From NCBI GenBank assembly GCA_016714225.1, contig JADJNS010000001.1:620001-684000 (forward strand): a DNA stretch of 64,000 bases, in the 5' to 3' direction. The DNA comes from Archangiaceae bacterium. Lineage in GTDB: Bacteria; Myxococcota; Myxococcia; Myxococcales; Myxococcaceae. This document shows positions 41,533 through 49,377 of the stretch, piece after piece; within the stretch, counting starts at the first letter, position 1, and every line of letters starts with the position of its first letter. Under the pieces are notes generated by a model that saw only the letters and a program-made list of their open reading frames with translations, ran no database searches and was not told the DNA's origin. The position numbers were made by a program, and so were the translations under genes.

Positions 41533-43295
41533 AGCGCCTGTCTCTGATGTCGCTGCTGTTCCTCGCCGGCTGCCCGGAGACCGGAGTCGTCTGCCGCGCC
41601 GGCACCCAGCGCTGCGGCAACGGCTGCGCCGACACCTCGACCGACAGCCGCAACTGCGGCACCTGCGGCCAGGCGTGCTTCGGCACCCAGGTGTGCGTGA
41701 GCGGCGCCTGCCAGTGCCGCACCGGCACGGTGCTCTGCAACGGCCAGTGCGTGGTGACCCAGAGCGACCCCAAGAACTGCGGCGGCTGCGGCATGGCCTG
41801 CCCCGCCGGCAACGTCTGTCAGAACCGCGCGTGCGCCGCCACCTGCGCCGGCGGAGCCACCCGCTGCGGCGCCGCGTGCGTCGACGTGCTCACCGACCCG
41901 ACCAACTGCGGCAGCTGCGGCAACCCCTGCGCCGACTCGCAGAGCTGCCGCGCCGGCGCCTGCCAGTGGGACCTGGTGGCCGCCTGCTACACCTCGGGCC
42001 AGGTGGTCGGCGTCGCTTCGGGCTCCGACGTGCGCGGGCCGCTGCAGCCGCTGGGCAGCGGGCCGTTCTCCATCGCGCAGTACGGGCCGGTGCTGCTCGC
42101 CGGAGACGTCACCGACTCGCGGCTGGTGCAGGCGCGCCTGCCGTCGCTGCAGCAGCTCTCCGAGTTCAACGCGCTGGGTCGCGGAGTGAACCAGGTGCTG
42201 GTCGACGGCACCCAGGTCTACGCGGTGAACTCGACCGGCCACACCCTGCAGGTGCTGCAGCCGGTGGGCGATGCGGGCTGCCCCGCGGTCGCCTCGCCCG
42301 ACGCGGGCTGCGCGTACCTCGCGCTCGCTGACGGCGGCTCGGCGCTGCCCCTGGGCGCCGATGCGGGCTGCTTCTACCCGGCCACCGACGCCGGCTGCGT
42401 GGCGGTGCGCCTCGACGACGGTGGGCTGGGCCCGCTGGCGCTCGAAGACGCGGGCTGCTTCACGCCGCCTCCTCCTCCGGCTCCCCCCGGCATGCCCTGC
42501 TTCCAGGGCGCGTCGGATGCGGGGCTCAAGCTGGCCACGGTGGGCGAGCTCGACACCGGCACCGGCACGCTGCCTTCGGCGGTGGTGAAGACCGGGAGCT
42601 TCGCGTGGGTGCCGCTGCTCGCGACCGGTGACCTGCTCAAGGTCGACGTGAGCGATGCGAAGAGCCCGCACACGGTGGCGAGCGTGCCGCTGCAGTCGCT
42701 CAACCTGCGGCCCTTCGACGGCGGCAGCACCGCGGCGTACCCGTCGTCGATTGCCACCCAGAGCGGCAAGCTCTACGTGACGCTCAACAACCTCGACCTG
42801 GGCACCTACGCGCCGGGCGGGCCGGGGCTGCTCGCGGTCGTCGACGCGACCTCGCTCGACGCGGGCGTCATCGAGCTGGGCTCGATGGGCTGCTTGAACC
42901 CGGTGGCGGTGCTCGCCGCGCAGGGCAAGCTCTTCATCAGCTGCGCCGGCGCGGCCACGTTCGACATGAACTACCAGCTGCTCAGTGTGCGCAGCGCGGG
43001 CGTGGTGATGCTCGACCCTTCGACCCTGGCGCACGCTACCTGGAGCCCGCAGTGCAGCAGCGGCGGCGACGGCGGGTGTCTGCCGATTCTGCCCTCGAAG
43101 CTGGCGGTGCGTGACGGGCGCATCTACCTGGGCGACCAGAACGGCGGGCGCATCTTCGCGGCCGACATTCAGCCCGACGGCGGGCTCACCGAGCGGCGCG
43201 GCTACGCGGGCGCGATGGGCGGCCCGATTCAGGCGTGCGGCGTCGACCCGGCGGTGGGCTTCTCGAACGTGTCCGACCTCATCTCGCTGCCGTGA
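41529..43295 (+). CDS. Cys-repeat plus propeller-like lipoprotein in the B12 operon
   Basis: The 588-residue lipoprotein (MKRLSLMSLLFLAGC) has three NCGxCGxxC repeats (about 20-140) like those at 4204-7029. A domain of about 440 residues follows, with repeated strands of the type LLAGDVTDSRLVQARLPS, QVLVDGTQVYAVNSTGHTL, KTGSFAWVPLLATGDLLKVD, KLYVTLNNLDLG and ISCAGAATFDMNY. This reads like a YncE/NHL-type beta-propeller. Asp-Ala-Gly-Cys inserts recur at about 255-320. It overlaps both btuB and btuF, so it is an integral part of the riboswitch operon. By position and form it is comparable to Bacteroides BtuG, a B12-binding propeller lipoprotein, though sequence kinship is not shown. Confidence 0.88.
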   Translation: MKRLSLMSLLFLAGCPETGVVCRAGTQRCGNGCADTSTDSRNCGTCGQACFGTQVCVSGACQCRTGTVLCNGQCVVTQSDPKNCGGCGMACPAGNVCQNRACAATCAGGATRCGAACVDVLTDPTNCGSCGNPCADSQSCRAGACQWDLVAACYTSGQVVGVASGSDVRGPLQPLGSGPFSIAQYGPVLLAGDVTDSRLVQARLPSLQQLSEFNALGRGVNQVLVDGTQVYAVNSTGHTLQVLQPVGDAGCPAVASPDAGCAYLALADGGSALPLGADAGCFYPATDAGCVAVRLDDGGLGPLALEDAGCFTPPPPPAPPGMPCFQGASDAGLKLATVGELDTGTGTLPSAVVKTGSFAWVPLLATGDLLKVDVSDAKSPHTVASVPLQSLNLRPFDGGSTAAYPSSIATQSGKLYVTLNNLDLGTYAPGGPGLLAVVDATSLDAGVIELGSMGCLNPVAVLAAQGKLFISCAGAATFDMNYQLLSVRSAGVVMLDPSTLAHATWSPQCSSGGDGGCLPILPSKLAVRDGRIYLGDQNGGRIFAADIQPDGGLTERRGYAGAMGGPIQACGVDPAVGFSNVSDLISLP

Positions 43296-44107
43296 TGGGC
43301 GCGGCGCTCTTGCTCGCGCTGCTCGGCGCCGAGCCGGGAGCGCTGCACCTGGGGCCGAAGCTGCCGGCCCCGGTCACGCGGGTGGTGACGGTGGCGCCGT
43401 CACTCACCGACCTGGTGCTCAAGCTGGGAGCGGGCGCGGCGCTGGTGGGCGTCTCGCGCTACGACGAAGACCCGCAGGTGGCGAAGCTGCCGCGGGTCGG
43501 CGGCTTCATCGACCCCTCGGTCGAGACGGTGGTGTCGCTCGAGCCTCAGCTGGTGGTGGTGCAGAAGGCGCCCGGCAACCGCCAGGTGGTCGAGAAGCTG
43601 GCCGAGCTCGGCATCAGCGTGCTGGCGCTGCCGATGACCAGCACCCAGGACGTGCTCGACGCCATCGTCGAGGTCGGCGCGGCGCTGGGGCGGCAGGCCC
43701 AGGCGAAGCAGCTGGTGGCCGCGGTGTCGAGCGCGCGAGAGAAGGTGCGCTTTGAAGCGAAGGCGAAGAAGGCCCACCCCAAGGTGATGCTCATCTACGG
43801 CTTTCGGCCGCTGGTGGTGGCGGGGCCGGGCAGCTTCGCCGACGAGCTCATCACCGACGTCGGCGGGGTGAACGTGGCGGCGAAGGCCCCCAGCGCGTAC
43901 CCCACCTACTCGCTCGAGCGCGCGGTGGCGATGCAGCCCGACGTGGTCATCGACTGCAGCGACTCGGCCGACGGGCGGGTCGAGACGCGGGCGCTCATCA
44001 CCCGGCCGAGGTGGGTGCAGCTCAAGTCGCGCGCGCTGCTTCAGCCCGGCCCGTCGCTCGGCGAAGGTCTGGTCGAGCTGCAGGGCGCGGTGTTCGGCTC
44101 GCCCTGA
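43295..44107 (+). CDS. btuF: Periplasmic cobalamin-binding protein (BtuF-like)
   Basis: The 270-residue cluster-type substrate-binding protein of an ABC importer carries a short signal (MGAALLLALLGAEPG). RVVTVAPSLTDLVLKLGAG, ALVGVSRYDEDP, LPRVGGFIDPSVETVVSLEP and QLVVVQKAPGNRQVVEKLAE match the N-lobe; ADELITDVGGVNVAA and PTYSLERAVAMQPDVVI match the C-lobe of BtuF/periplasmic binding proteins. The ATG at 43295 overlaps the preceding stop; GTG at 43292 is an alternative. No permease or ATPase (btuCD) follows; the next genes are on the other strand, so those partners are encoded elsewhere. Confidence 0.9.
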   Translation: MGAALLLALLGAEPGALHLGPKLPAPVTRVVTVAPSLTDLVLKLGAGAALVGVSRYDEDPQVAKLPRVGGFIDPSVETVVSLEPQLVVVQKAPGNRQVVEKLAELGISVLALPMTSTQDVLDAIVEVGAALGRQAQAKQLVAAVSSAREKVRFEAKAKKAHPKVMLIYGFRPLVVAGPGSFADELITDVGGVNVAAKAPSAYPTYSLERAVAMQPDVVIDCSDSADGRVETRALITRPRWVQLKSRALLQPGPSLGEGLVELQGAVFGSP

Positions 44108-44119
44108 GAGTGTGAACCG

Positions 44120-44463
44120 CTAACGCGTCACTTCGTCGAGGTACTTCGCGATGGCCAGCTCGCTGGCCACGTCGAGCTCGACGAAGCGCACGTGAAAGTC
44201 GATGTTGTTGCCGCGGTCTTGCACGCGAATGATTTCGCCTTGGCGCGAACCTCTTTCGGCACGCCGGCGAGGCGAAACCGCACCTCGACGTCGGTGCCGT
44301 GCGGAGGGTACTTGCCGCGCCAGTAGATGCCGCCGAGCGACAGGTCGCCCTCGCGCTCGACGTAGCTGCCGCCCTCGCTCACGTCGCGGAGCAGAAAGCG
44401 CATCGGCACGCGAGGAGAGTCGCGCCGCTCGTCGTCTTTCGCTGCGTTCTTCTTGGCGGCCAT
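44120..44463 (-). pseudogene. PilZ-domain protein, one-base frameshift
   Basis: From ATG 44463: a basic N-terminus (MAAKKNAAKDDERRDSPRVP), then PilZ-type sequence (RFLLRDVSEGGSYVEREGDL, SLGGIYWRGKYPPHGTDVEV, RFRLAGVPKEVRAK). Just after this, near 44236-44241, one G appears to be missing (AAGGCG instead of AAGGGCG). With it restored the protein continues GEIIRVQDRGNNIDFHVRFV and ends in YLDEVTR at the TAG at 44120, about 114 residues. The clean continuation suggests an assembly error. PilZ domains usually bind c-di-GMP; the RxxxR-like site here would be RRDSPR. It lies 14 bases after punA and is likely cotranscribed. Confidence 0.8.
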
Positions 44464-44477
44464 GGTCGAAGCGCTTA

Positions 44478-45302
44478 TCAGCTCCGCGCGACCTCGGGGA
44501 GGAACCGCTCGAGCAGCCGCTGGAAGATGCCGCGCGACTTCTCGGCGGTCTCGCCGACCTCTTCGTGCGAGAGCGCGGTCTTCGAGATGCCCGCCGCGAG
44601 GTTGGTGATGCAGCTGATGCCCGCGACCTTCACGCCCATGTGCGCGGCCGCGATGACCTCGGGCACCGTCGACATGCCCACCGCGTCGGCCCCCAGCGTG
44701 CGCAGCATGCGAATCTCGGCGGGCGTCTCGTACGAAGGGCCCGACAGGCACGCGTACACGCCTTTGCGCAGCGGCACCTTCGACTCGACGGCGCTCTTCT
44801 CGAGCAGCCGGAGCAGCTTCGGGTCGTACGCGGTGCTCATGTCGGGGAAGCGCGGCCCCAGCGAGTCGTCGTTCTTGCCGGTGAGCGGGTTGTAGCCGGC
44901 GAGGTTCAGGTGGTCGGTGATGGCCATCAGGTCGCCGGCCTGAAAAGCGGTGTTGATGCCGCCCGCGGCGTTGGTCACCACCAGCGCCTTGATGCCCAGC
45001 TTGCACAGCACCCGCGCGGGGAAGGCGACCTCTTGAGGCGTGTAGCCCTCGTAGAAGTGCACCCGGCCCTGCATCGCCACGATGCTCTCTCCGCCCAGCT
45101 TGCCCAGCACCAGGCGGCCGGCGTGGCCCACCACGCTGCTCTGGGGGAAGTTGGGAAGCTCGGAATACGAGATCGCGGTCGCGTCTTGCAGTGCGTCGGC
45201 GAACGCGCCGAGGCCCGAACCGAGAATGATGCCTACCTTCGGCGCTGCTTGGGGTGCCTTCGCGCGCACCGCCGCGATGCACGCTTCGAGGGAACTCGCC
45301 AT
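44478..45302 (-). CDS. punA: Purine nucleoside phosphorylase, trimeric type
   Basis: The 274-residue enzyme of purine salvage splits inosine or guanosine with phosphate. Trimeric-PNP signatures are present: VGIILGSGLGAFADAL (phosphate loop), VVGHAGRLVLGKL, MQGRVHFYEGY, VVTNAAGGIN, LSGPSYETPAEIRML and GMSTVPEVIAAAHMG. Length is normal for the family (about 270). It starts at ATG 45302, divergent from the small exported protein at 45390 with 87 bases between. The PilZ-like gene follows directly. Confidence 0.95.
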   Translation of the reverse strand: MASSLEACIAAVRAKAPQAAPKVGIILGSGLGAFADALQDATAISYSELPNFPQSSVVGHAGRLVLGKLGGESIVAMQGRVHFYEGYTPQEVAFPARVLCKLGIKALVVTNAAGGINTAFQAGDLMAITDHLNLAGYNPLTGKNDDSLGPRFPDMSTAYDPKLLRLLEKSAVESKVPLRKGVYACLSGPSYETPAEIRMLRTLGADAVGMSTVPEVIAAAHMGVKVAGISCITNLAAGISKTALSHEEVGETAEKSRGIFQRLLERFLPEVARS

Positions 45303-45389
45303 GTCTGGCCTTACGCTAGAGCCACTGAATGCGCAGGGCTACTTCCCGTCTTGAGGGGGTGTCCACTCACGGACTCAGGAGACCAAACG

Positions 45390-45656
45390 ATGAACTCGAA
45401 GATGCTGGGAATGCTGGGCCTGCTCGCCATGGGTACTGCCTACGCCAAGGCCGATGACGCCAAGACCACCGCGCCGGTGGAGCACAAGAAGGTCGTGGTG
45501 GCCAAGGCAGAGGACAAGAAGGCCGCCCCGGTGAAGGAAGAGAAGAAGGCCGAAGTGAAGGCCGAAGAGAAGAGCGACGCGGCGGCCGCGACCGACACCG
45601 CCGACGCGGGCACCCCGATGAAGGCGACCGGCAAGAAGGCGGCGCCGAAGAAGTAG
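45390..45656 (+). CDS. Small exported Lys/Ala/Glu-rich protein
   Basis: The 88-residue protein has a signal peptide (MNSKMLGMLGLLAMGTAYA). The mature part is made almost only of Lys, Ala, Glu, Asp, Val and Pro (HKKVVVAKAEDKKAAPVKEE and so on). It contains no Cys or aromatic residues and is probably disordered. AGGAGA stands 8 bases before the ATG, a strong ribosome site, so it may be abundant. Similar short charged exported proteins are seen in other myxobacteria, function unknown. It converges with the lipoprotein gene ending at 45667. Confidence 0.78.
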   Translation: MNSKMLGMLGLLAMGTAYAKADDAKTTAPVEHKKVVVAKAEDKKAAPVKEEKKAEVKAEEKSDAAAATDTADAGTPMKATGKKAAPKK

Positions 45657-45666
45657 GCGGGCTGCT

Positions 45667-46623
45667 CTACCGGGGCCCGGTGGTGACGCCGTTGATCATC
45701 GCGTCCCACTGGGCCTCGCAGTCGGTCGGGCTCGCCGGTGCGCCGCACGCCGCCGCGGCCCGCACCATCCACGTGGGGTCGCGCGCGTCCCAGACGTGCC
45801 ACACCACCTCGACCACCTTCGACGGGTCGCCGGCCACCACCTGCCCCGTGCCGCGCCTGCCGGTCGGGGTCTCGGTGGTGTCCCACGCGTCGGGCTCGAT
45901 GAGCTTGCTGCCCAGCGCGCGCTCGAGCGCCTGGTGCTCGAGCCGGGGCGCGTCGAACGCCGGGTAGCGCCGGCTCACCTCGAACACCATGCTGGGGTTC
46001 ATGCCGCCGGGGCAGTCGGCGCAGCCGGCGCTGCCACGCACGCTGCGCTGGGCGAAGGCGCTGCGCCGGTCGACCGCCGGCTCGAGCCCCCGCCAGTCGG
46101 CCGGCGAGTGCAGCGTGATGCCGAGCACCTGCAGCTCTCCGCGCGACTTCTCGACCTGCAGCTCGGGCACCTCGCGCCACGCGCTCAGCAGCTCCTGCAC
46201 GCCGTCGAACAGCCGCTCCCAGTGGGCCTGCTCTCCGTCGCTGCCGGGCACCACCCACCAGGGCTCGTCGCTCACGTCCCGCTCGCCCGCCCACAGCCGC
46301 GGCACCGCGGTCACCGCCACCTGCGCGCCCTGCTGGTACACCGACGCCGCGTAGCTGCGGTAGGCCGTGCCGTCCCACCCGGCGGGGGCGGTGAACTCGG
46401 CCTTGTCGCTCTCCATCACCCCTTCGATGCGGCTGGCCTGCGAGACCTTGCCCTCGTGGCGCTCGAGGGTGAGGAAGGTGGCGTCGAACACCTCGTCGAA
46501 GGGGGCATCGAAGACGTGCGTGCCCAGCGCCTGCAGCTCGCGCTGGCTCAGCGCGGTGGGGCCGCGCGTGGTGCACGCGAGGGCCGAGAGCACCACGCTG
46601 GCGACGACGAGGAGTCGGAGCAT
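45667..46623 (-). CDS. Lipoprotein of unknown function
   Basis: The 318-residue predicted lipoprotein (MLRLLVVASVVLSALAC) has a first domain of about 130 residues (THVFDAPFDEVFDATFLTLE, ASRIEGVMESDKAEFTAPAG, YRSYAASVYQQGAQVAVTAV). Its pattern recalls exported proteins of the DUF-type that carry a FDEVFDATFxTLE motif in myxobacteria. The second half includes CADCPGGMNP and ends SPTDCEAQWDAMINGV. No catalytic motif. The start at 46623 is set by the signal peptide; the frame is open much further up. A dispersed repeat lies 24 bases upstream. Confidence 0.8.
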   Translation of the reverse strand: MLRLLVVASVVLSALACTTRGPTALSQRELQALGTHVFDAPFDEVFDATFLTLERHEGKVSQASRIEGVMESDKAEFTAPAGWDGTAYRSYAASVYQQGAQVAVTAVPRLWAGERDVSDEPWWVVPGSDGEQAHWERLFDGVQELLSAWREVPELQVEKSRGELQVLGITLHSPADWRGLEPAVDRRSAFAQRSVRGSAGCADCPGGMNPSMVFEVSRRYPAFDAPRLEHQALERALGSKLIEPDAWDTTETPTGRRGTGQVVAGDPSKVVEVVWHVWDARDPTWMVRAAAACGAPASPTDCEAQWDAMINGVTTGPR

Positions 46624-46646
46624 CGGGCGTGGTCGACAGGGTAGCC

Positions 46647-46833
46647 GAAACCGCTCAGGGTGAGCGAAGTCGAACCCTGCCGTCGCTCGCCGAAGGCTGA
46701 CGCGCAAATACTCCCTCGTAGAGGTGCACCCGCTGTGCTGCTTGGAGCATGGAGTCGCCGACGTGGGTGCGTTCCAGCTGGACGGGACCCGTTCGACTTC
46801 GGCCTTCGGCCTCCGCTCAGGGTGCGCGGTTTC
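46647..46833 (-). repeat. Dispersed intergenic repeat, copy 2 (inverted)
   Basis: The complete copy of 187 bases is bounded by 8-base inverted ends GAAACCGC (46647-46654) and GCGGTTTC (46826-46833). Read on the minus strand it gives GCACCCTGAGCGG, GTCGAACGGGT, CAGCTGGAACGC, CATGCTCCAAGCAGCA, CTACGAGGGAGTAT, GTCAGCCTTCGGCGAGCGAC, GGCAGGGTTCGA and CTCACCCTGAGCGG, in the same order as the copies at 14511 and 57229. It fills almost the whole gap between two minus-strand genes. Confidence 0.82.
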
Positions 46834-46838
46834 TCCCC

Positions 46839-47843
46839 TCACCCGAAGGCGTCGATGACGGCCTTGGTGAACTCGGCGGTGGTGGCGGTGCCGCCCAGGT
46901 CTGAGGTGCGCGCCTTGCCCTCGGCGTGAACCTTCAGCAGCGCGCGCTCGAGGCGCCGCGCGTAATCGGGCAGCTGCAGCCAGTCGAGCATCATCACCGA
47001 CGACATCAACAGCGCGGTGGGGTTGGCGATGCCCTTGCCGGCGATGTCGGGAGCGGTGCCGTGCACCGCCTCGAACACCGCGCAGCCGGTGCCGATGTTG
47101 GCGCCGGGCACGACGCCCAGGCCGCCGACGAGGCCCGCGCACAGGTCGCTGACGATGTCGCCGTAGAGGTTCTCCATCACCAGCACGTCGTACTTCTCGG
47201 GGTTCTTCACCAGCTGCATGCAGAGGTTGTCGACGATGACCTCTTCGCTCTGCAGGTCGGGGAACTCGCGGGCCACCTTGCGGAAGCAGTCGAGAAACAG
47301 CCCGTCCGACAGCTTCATGATGTTGGCCTTGTGCACCGCCGAGACCTTCTTGCGCTTGTGCTGCGTCGCGTACTCGAACGCGAAGCGGCAGATGCGGGTG
47401 CTGGCCTTCTCGGTGATGATTTTGAGCGACTCGACCACGCCCGGCACCACGATGTGCTCGATGCCCGCGTAGAGGTCTTCGGTGTTCTCGCGCACCACCA
47501 CCAGGTCGACGTCTTCGTAGCGGCTCTTCACCCCGGGAACCGAGCGCACCGGCCGCAGCGAGGCGTAGAGGTCGAGGCGCTTGCGCAGGCCGACGTTGGC
47601 CGACTGCTGGCCGACTCCGATGCCGGTGGCGGTGGGCCCTTTCAGACCCACCGTGTTGCGCATCACCGACTCGACGGTGGTGTTGGGCAGGTTGGTGCCG
47701 TACTTGTTCGAGACCTCGGCGCCCGCGTCGTGGTGCTCGAACTCGAGCGGCGCCTTGAGCGCCTCGAGCACGCGACGGGTCGCTTCGACCACTTCGGGGC
47801 CGATTCCGTCGCCGTTGATCAACGTCACCTTACGCGTCGTCAT
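46839..47843 (-). CDS. NAD-type isocitrate dehydrogenase family protein
   Basis: The 334-residue beta-decarboxylating dehydrogenase shows LINGDGIGPEVVEATRRVLE, LYASLRPVRSVPGVKSRYE, VVRENTEDLYAGIEH, TRICRFAFEYA, VHKANIMKLSDGLF, VLVMENLYGDIVSDL and FEAVHGTAPDIAGKG. The IEHIVVPGVVESLKIITEKA block matches mitochondrial-type NAD-dependent isocitrate dehydrogenase better than isopropylmalate dehydrogenase, so a TCA-cycle role is inferred. Homoisocitrate dehydrogenase cannot be excluded. ATG 47843 gives the family N-terminus. It is divergent from the TPR gene and its stop is five bases from a dispersed repeat. Confidence 0.9.
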   Translation of the reverse strand: MTTRKVTLINGDGIGPEVVEATRRVLEALKAPLEFEHHDAGAEVSNKYGTNLPNTTVESVMRNTVGLKGPTATGIGVGQQSANVGLRKRLDLYASLRPVRSVPGVKSRYEDVDLVVVRENTEDLYAGIEHIVVPGVVESLKIITEKASTRICRFAFEYATQHKRKKVSAVHKANIMKLSDGLFLDCFRKVAREFPDLQSEEVIVDNLCMQLVKNPEKYDVLVMENLYGDIVSDLCAGLVGGLGVVPGANIGTGCAVFEAVHGTAPDIAGKGIANPTALLMSSVMMLDWLQLPDYARRLERALLKVHAEGKARTSDLGGTATTAEFTKAVIDAFG

Positions 47844-47884
47844 GACGGCATTTGCTAGCACAAGCGAGGTACCATGGCGCCGCT

Positions 47885-49120
47885 TTGGACGCTGAGCTGC
47901 TGGCCCGGGTGCGCAAGAAGGTCGAAGACGGTCACGAGCTCGAGGGCGACGAGCTCGAGGTGCTCGAGCGCGCCGCGCGCGAAGCGCCGGGCCCCGCACT
48001 CAAGGTGGCCTACGCGCAGGCGCTGCTCAACGCCGACGCCGCCGAGCGCGCGTTGGTGCAGCTCATTGCGGTGCGCCGCGACTTTCCCCGCGACGGGCAG
48101 GCGCTGCTCGCCCTGGCGCGCGCCCTCATCGCCCTCGAGCGGTGGAAGCCCGCCGAGAAGGCCCTCGACGAGCTGCTGCGCGTCAACCCCGAAGACCCCG
48201 AGGCGTACAAGGCGCTGGCCCTGCTGGCGATGCGCCGCGGCGAGATGGAAAAGGCCCGCCAGTTCGTGCGCCGGGTGCTCGAAATCGACCCCCTCGACGG
48301 CGAGGCCCAGCTGCTCGACTCAGAGCTGAAGGCTGGCGCCGAGCCCGAGACCCGCGACGACTTCGTGCAGGCGCTGGTGGCGCAGCTCTCGGTGCAGTCG
48401 ACGCCGCACCTGCTGCAGAGCAAAGAGCTGCTGGTGCGCCTCGGCCAGGGCGGGGTGGCGCGGCTCGACCTCGACTCGCTGTACGCCGAGCACCGCCGCT
48501 CGACGCGCCCCTTGAAGGTCACCGTCGAGGCCCTGGCGAAGGACCTCGCCGAGCGCGCGCTGGGGCTGCCCGAAGGCCGCGACGCCCTGCTCACCCAGGT
48601 GCTGCCGGTGCTGCGCGACGACCGCTTCCTCGAGCGCGCGGTGGGCAGCGCCCGGCGCGAAGGGCCCGCCGGCCTGTGGGTGTTCTACGTCATCGAAGAC
48701 CCCGAGCTGGTGCGCTACGTGCCCGAGCAGGCGCTCGAGACGCACGGGGTGACGCTGGCCGACCTCGACGTCGCCGCGTGGAAGCGGCTGGGGCAGCTGC
48801 CCACCCCGGTGCGAAACATCGCGCTCGAGTCGGGGCAGCTGCGGCTGTCGGCGTCGCCCACCGGCCTGTACGCGCTCGCCGCCGCCGACGGGCACGACGC
48901 GGCGCGGCTACTCACCGCGCCCCAGCAGGAGCTGATTCGCGAGGCCGTCGAAGACGCCGGGCTGCGGGTGTACCTGGGCCTGCGCGAGCTGGTGCTGTTC
49001 TGCAAAGACGACGGGCCGAAAGAGCAGCTCGAAGGCCTGCAGCCCACCCGCGAGGGCATCTCGGGCGCCTACCGCTTCGAGTCAGACCGCCTGGTGGCGG
49101 TAGAGGAGTGGAAGGAATGA
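47885..49120 (+). CDS. TPR protein with DUF1444 (YtpQ-like) C-terminus
   Basis: About 411 residues from TTG 47885 (MDAELLARVRKKVEDG); an earlier TTG at 47852 would add 11 residues. Residues about 20-150 are tetratricopeptide-like (YAQALLNADAAERALVQLIA, LARALIALERWKPAEKALDE, ALLAMRRGEMEKARQFVRRV). The C-terminal half (VLPVLRDDRFLERAVGS, VFYVIEDPELVRYVPEQALE, VTLADLDVAAWKRL) resembles DUF1444/UPF0354. No signal peptide, so cytoplasmic; role unknown. It is coupled by ATGA to the small membrane protein at 49117. Confidence 0.83.
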   Translation: MDAELLARVRKKVEDGHELEGDELEVLERAAREAPGPALKVAYAQALLNADAAERALVQLIAVRRDFPRDGQALLALARALIALERWKPAEKALDELLRVNPEDPEAYKALALLAMRRGEMEKARQFVRRVLEIDPLDGEAQLLDSELKAGAEPETRDDFVQALVAQLSVQSTPHLLQSKELLVRLGQGGVARLDLDSLYAEHRRSTRPLKVTVEALAKDLAERALGLPEGRDALLTQVLPVLRDDRFLERAVGSARREGPAGLWVFYVIEDPELVRYVPEQALETHGVTLADLDVAAWKRLGQLPTPVRNIALESGQLRLSASPTGLYALAAADGHDAARLLTAPQQELIREAVEDAGLRVYLGLRELVLFCKDDGPKEQLEGLQPTREGISGAYRFESDRLVAVEEWKE

Positions 49121-49314
49121 GCCGCATTCTCGTCGCGGTGCTGGCGTTCTCGGTGCTGGGGTACCTGGCGTACCGCACGATGTACGGCTCGCGGCCGCCC
49201 GAGGCGGTCGAGGCCCCCACCGACCGGCTGCAGGACGCGAAGAAGGCCGCCAACCGCATCGAGAAGCAGGGCGAGCAGCGGGTCGACGACCTCGACCAGA
49301 AGGCTCGCGAGTAG
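49117..49314 (+). CDS. Small membrane protein with charged tail
   Basis: The 65-residue product has one N-terminal membrane helix (RILVAVLAFSVLGYLAYRTM) and a helical charged tail (RLQDAKKAANRIEKQGEQRV onward). Its ATG overlaps the stop of the TPR-DUF1444 gene, with GGAAGGA upstream, so it is translated with that protein and may anchor a complex. No family recognised. Confidence 0.78.
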   Translation: MSRILVAVLAFSVLGYLAYRTMYGSRPPEAVEAPTDRLQDAKKAANRIEKQGEQRVDDLDQKARE

Positions 49315-49377
49315 CGCCGGTCGTACCGACCGGTAGCGTTACCGATCAGCGCCGAGCGCACGGGCCCGCTCCAATTT

